Source of the DNA: Desulfobacterales bacterium
GTDB lineage: Bacteria > Desulfobacterota > Desulfobacteria > Desulfobacterales > RPRI01
Reading direction: 5' to 3'
Assembly (NCBI GenBank): GCA_020052975.1
Contig: JAGVOC010000136.1
Span: forward strand, 1 to 7,663
Length of the DNA: 7,663 bases
Shown here: positions 5,818 to 7,663 of the stretch, in pieces
How the letters are laid out: each line of letters starts with the position of its first letter
Numbering within the stretch: the first letter of the stretch is position 1
Program-made: the position numbers and the translations under genes
Notes under the pieces: model-generated
What the model saw: the letters and a program-made list of their open reading frames with translations, nothing else
Told to the model about the DNA's origin: nothing
Database searches by the model: none

Positions 5818-6036
5818 TTATGGTTTGCTTCTGTTCCATGCTTTTTCTCTGATGTCGTCCAGAGTGATCTTTCTGTGCTCCCATATGCCGAAAAGATCAT
5901 TCAAATTACCCTTGCCCTTCTTATCGGTTATTTTTCGTGATCCGTTCTCAATCTCAACGAAAGGTAATTTCTTAAGTAAATCAAGAACAATATAGAGTTT
6001 TTTATCGTCCTTGATATTTATCTGTAACCTGCTCAT
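5818..6036 (-). CDS. VapB-like antitoxin, toxin partner deleted
   Basis: A 72-residue protein. The N-terminus (MSRLQINIKDDKKLYIVLDLL) looks like the small beta-strand/helix part of these antitoxins. The C-terminus FGIWEHRKITLDDIREKAW (49-67) has the 'GxWxxRxITxxxxRxKAW' tail with which this antitoxin type grips its PIN toxin. ATG at 6036 follows AAGGGA at a seven-base spacing. The gene appears intact, but the toxin that should follow is reduced to its last ~24 codons. The protein may therefore be a leftover, or an 'anti-addiction' antitoxin able to neutralise a related VapC elsewhere in the genome. Its autoregulatory role, if any, is unknown. Confidence 0.75.
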   Translation of the reverse strand: MSRLQINIKDDKKLYIVLDLLKKLPFVEIENGSRKITDKKGKGNLNDLFGIWEHRKITLDDIREKAWNRSKP

Positions 6037-6588
6037 AATTATTCCCTTTCAAACAATAGATCTTTATGAAAAATATGTAGTTGTAGAGGAATATGGATTT
6101 GATTGCTGAATATGTTAAGGTGTAAACGGTTATTTGTAAATATATATTTCTGGCTTGTTAGAAACAAATAGAATTATCCGCTTTCTCTGTTTCGGGAGAA
6201 TTGCCCTATTAAGAGTTCTGCGGGGCAGAATTAGGTTCATCAAAATATAAGTCAATAATATTAAGAATAAATTTAAGCTCGTGTCTGTAACCATCCACGC
6301 AAGTTTGTCATGCTATAGCTCGAAGGATGGCCTGCGCATGCTTTTGTTAAAGCTCCGTACGAACCCAATTTTTCCACTGAAATCTGTAAAACGAAAAGTT
6401 TTTTATATTAAGCGTCATCCATGACACATAAGAATTAAGATTGGACTGTCGAAATGCGGGCTAAAAAGACCACATTACCGACGATTTGTCAATGAATTTT
6501 AAGGGAATAAAGTTCAGATCTTGGGCAGTTAGGTGATTTTCATCAAAATATAAATAAGCAATTTTGCAGAATGTTTATTGCTCAGCCG
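6037..6588. other. Gene-free AT-rich spacer with a direct repeat
   Basis: About 550 bases with no supported gene on either strand. It contains two copies of TTCATCAAAATATAA (6236-6250 and 6539-6553), each preceded within a few bases by TTAGGT, and a small hairpin AGTTCTGC-GGG-GCAGAATT (6214-6232). Otherwise nothing recognisable is seen. Confidence 0.6.
6236..6553. repeat. 15-base direct repeat bracketing about 290 bases
   Basis: TTCATCAAAATATAA occurs at 6236-6250 and identically at 6539-6553. Both copies follow TTAGGT, directly in the first and after four extra bases in the second. The segment between them has no coding capacity. It could be a small insertion that duplicated its target, or an old tandem duplication. 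Confidence 0.6.
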
Positions 6589-7228
6589 TCAATAGGTTAA
6601 TTTCCTCAAAGCGTCCAGTATCGGCTCAGCTTTTTCCCTGTGCTCGGGGGGTATCATAAGTATCTTTAAAGGATGATTTTTTATTAGACCGGGAGGAGGA
6701 TTTCTGATCTGACCTGACGAAAGCTTCTCTCGGTTTTCGGCTGATTCCAAAAATTGTAATACATCCGCAAGATTGCCGGAAAACCGTCCTGCATCGGCAT
6801 GCTCGATAACCTGCATGAAGATATTGTTTACCGTAACAGCGAAGTCGTCAATTACAGCGCTTCCGCTTTCAGAACATTTTACAGTTGAAATAAAACACCT
6901 GCAGCCAAAAGGCCTGTGCTCATAAACAGAACATTCCTTATCAATTAAAAGAGGGCACTCGCCTCCCTGCATCATCTCTTCTTCGGGCAAATCTCTGTCT
7001 TCCGAGCAGATCTGCGCCATCTCATTTATCGTTATTCTCGGCCTGAAACCCTCTTTCCCGGATTCCTTTATCCTGCCGAAAAGAGACTCTTTCCCTTTTT
7101 CAAGAATCCCTTCCACAACTTTAAAGCCTTCAAGCGTTGTCAAGGTAACGTTTCCCGTACAGCAGTGGGGGGCGTTCTATGGGACGTATTAAACTTTTAA
7201 ACTTAACTAATGGTAGCGATAATGTCAT
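6589..7228 (-). pseudogene. CxxCxxCC (YkgJ-type) metal-chelating protein, frameshifted
   Basis: The family binds zinc or iron through a cysteine cluster; cellular roles are mostly unknown. The long frame (6589-7143) contains GECPLLIDKEC (61-71) and VYEHRPFGCRCF (73-84) of this family. It is open upstream of the TTG at 7143 and there reads HCCTGNVTLTTLEGF, the expected CC part of the motif, but meets a stop at 7177-7179 with no proper start. In another frame an ATG at 7228, nine bases after GGGGG, gives MTLSLPLVKFKSLIRPIERP, a fitting N-terminus. The two frames join if one base is removed from the six-G run at 7167-7172 (plus strand), giving 212 residues. So this is a frameshifted gene, a sequencing or assembly error, or a phase-variable tract. 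It lies 51 bases downstream of the MNT gene on the same strand. Confidence 0.8.
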
Positions 7229-7279
7229 TTTTAATATCCCCCGAATAATTATTCGCTCCTTAACCAATAAGCTTATAAC

Positions 7280-7618
7280 TTACGGTTTGGAATGGCTTTT
7301 TTCTCCGGCTTTCTCGTAGAACAAAACACCAACCCTCCGAATATGGTCAATCACGTCCGGATCGCTGATGTTATGAAACAGGGACAAATCGAATGTGTAA
7401 GGCAGGAGCAGGCCGTCTATCTCTTCCATGATGCGGTAGAGGACATGCAGGGTCAGATCTTCGCCGCCGCGCAGGGTCATGTCAATATCCGATCCGTTTT
7501 TATAGTTGCCTTTGGCGCGCGAACCGTACAGTATCGCCTGTTCCACCTGGGGATAGCGGGCAAACACGGCGCTGATTTTTTGGATGGTGGTGTCCTTGAG
7601 ACCGAAACGCAGGCTCAT
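7280..7618 (-). CDS. mntA: MNT-domain nucleotidyltransferase, antitoxin of a HEPN/MNT pair
   Basis: A 112-residue minimal nucleotidyltransferase. The active-site motif GSX10DXD is exact: Gly32-Ser33, Asp44 and Asp46 in LYGSRAKGNYKNGSDIDM, with a likely third acid at Asp77 (YTFDLSLF). Known MntA proteins neutralise the HEPN ribonuclease HepT by transferring AMP groups onto it. The intact motif suggests this one is active. Its ATG overlaps the stop of the upstream HEPN gene as ATGA, and a GAGGA ribosome site lies six bases before the start, so the two are translationally coupled. Downstream lies the broken CxxCxxCC gene. Confidence 0.92.
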   Translation of the reverse strand: MSLRFGLKDTTIQKISAVFARYPQVEQAILYGSRAKGNYKNGSDIDMTLRGGEDLTLHVLYRIMEEIDGLLLPYTFDLSLFHNISDPDVIDHIRRVGVLFYEKAGEKSHSKP

Positions 7619-7663
7619 TGCTGTTCCTCTTTTATTTTTTCCATGCGAGCCTGAAAGGCTGAA
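7615..7663 (-). CDS. hepT: C-terminal end of a HEPN-family (HI0074-like) toxin, partial
   Basis: Only the last 15 codons are in the window, reading SAFQARMEKIKEEQQ before a TGA that overlaps the MNT start by four bases. The helical, charged 'M(E)xIKxE' ending is typical of nucleotidyltransferase substrate-binding proteins of the HI0074/HEPN family, which precede MNT genes in this overlap arrangement. The RX4-6H ribonuclease motif would lie outside the window, so activity cannot be judged. The identification rests mainly on context. Confidence 0.55.
   Translation of the reverse strand, partial: SAFQARMEKIKEEQQ

Noticed and set aside
6087..6122. Ten-codon ORF after GAGGAAT on the plus strand
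   Set aside because: Too short to support as a gene; no partner or conserved motif is visible.
7292..7654. Plus-strand 120-codon open frame
   Set aside because: Antisense shadow of the MNT gene, whose active-site motif and operon overlap are unambiguous.

Overview
The window looks like an accessory or genomic-island segment of a Gram-negative bacterium, most likely a deltaproteobacterium-like anaerobe. That placement rests on family content (group II intron, a REP-type transposase relic, two-CW protein, CxxCxxCC protein, several toxin-antitoxin modules) and mid-to-low GC; it is an inference, and no rRNA or housekeeping marker is present. Almost every gene after the intron lies on the minus strand.

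Left part (1-2060): the 3' portion of a group II intron on the plus strand. It contains structural RNA, a complete endonuclease-free reverse transcriptase/maturase at 437-1771, then domains V and VI with a visible bulged adenosine. The intron ends at about 1931, directly against the C-terminal remnant of what appears to be an IS200/REP-type (Y1) transposase.

Middle (2053-3470): a minus-strand protein fusing a DUF7660-like domain to a cysteine-rich two-CW domain; then an orphan 5' fragment of a second group II intron (about 2724-2908); then an intact yefM-yoeB toxin-antitoxin operon with its promoter and paired TGTACA operator.

Centre (3470-5740): a gene-poor stretch with small remnants and a strong inverted repeat. 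It is followed by a 383-residue protein with a TIR-like/nucleoside-deoxyribosyltransferase-like N-terminal domain and an uncharacterised C-terminal half, which is the best candidate here for an undescribed defence-type effector. Upstream of it lies an AT-rich spacer carrying two tight hairpins.

Right part (5738-7663): a VapB-like antitoxin followed by only the last ~24 residues of its PIN toxin (toxin deleted); a 550-base gene-free spacer with a split direct repeat; a CxxCxxCC-type metal-binding protein gene broken by one extra base in a six-base homopolymer; and a HEPN/MNT toxin-antitoxin pair, with the MNT gene complete and only the end of the HEPN gene in view.

Overall the genes do not form one pathway. 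The window reads as a graveyard and refuge of small selfish or defensive modules: one live and one dead intron, one transposase relic, one intact TA, one decayed TA, one HEPN/MNT pair and one putative TIR-like effector.
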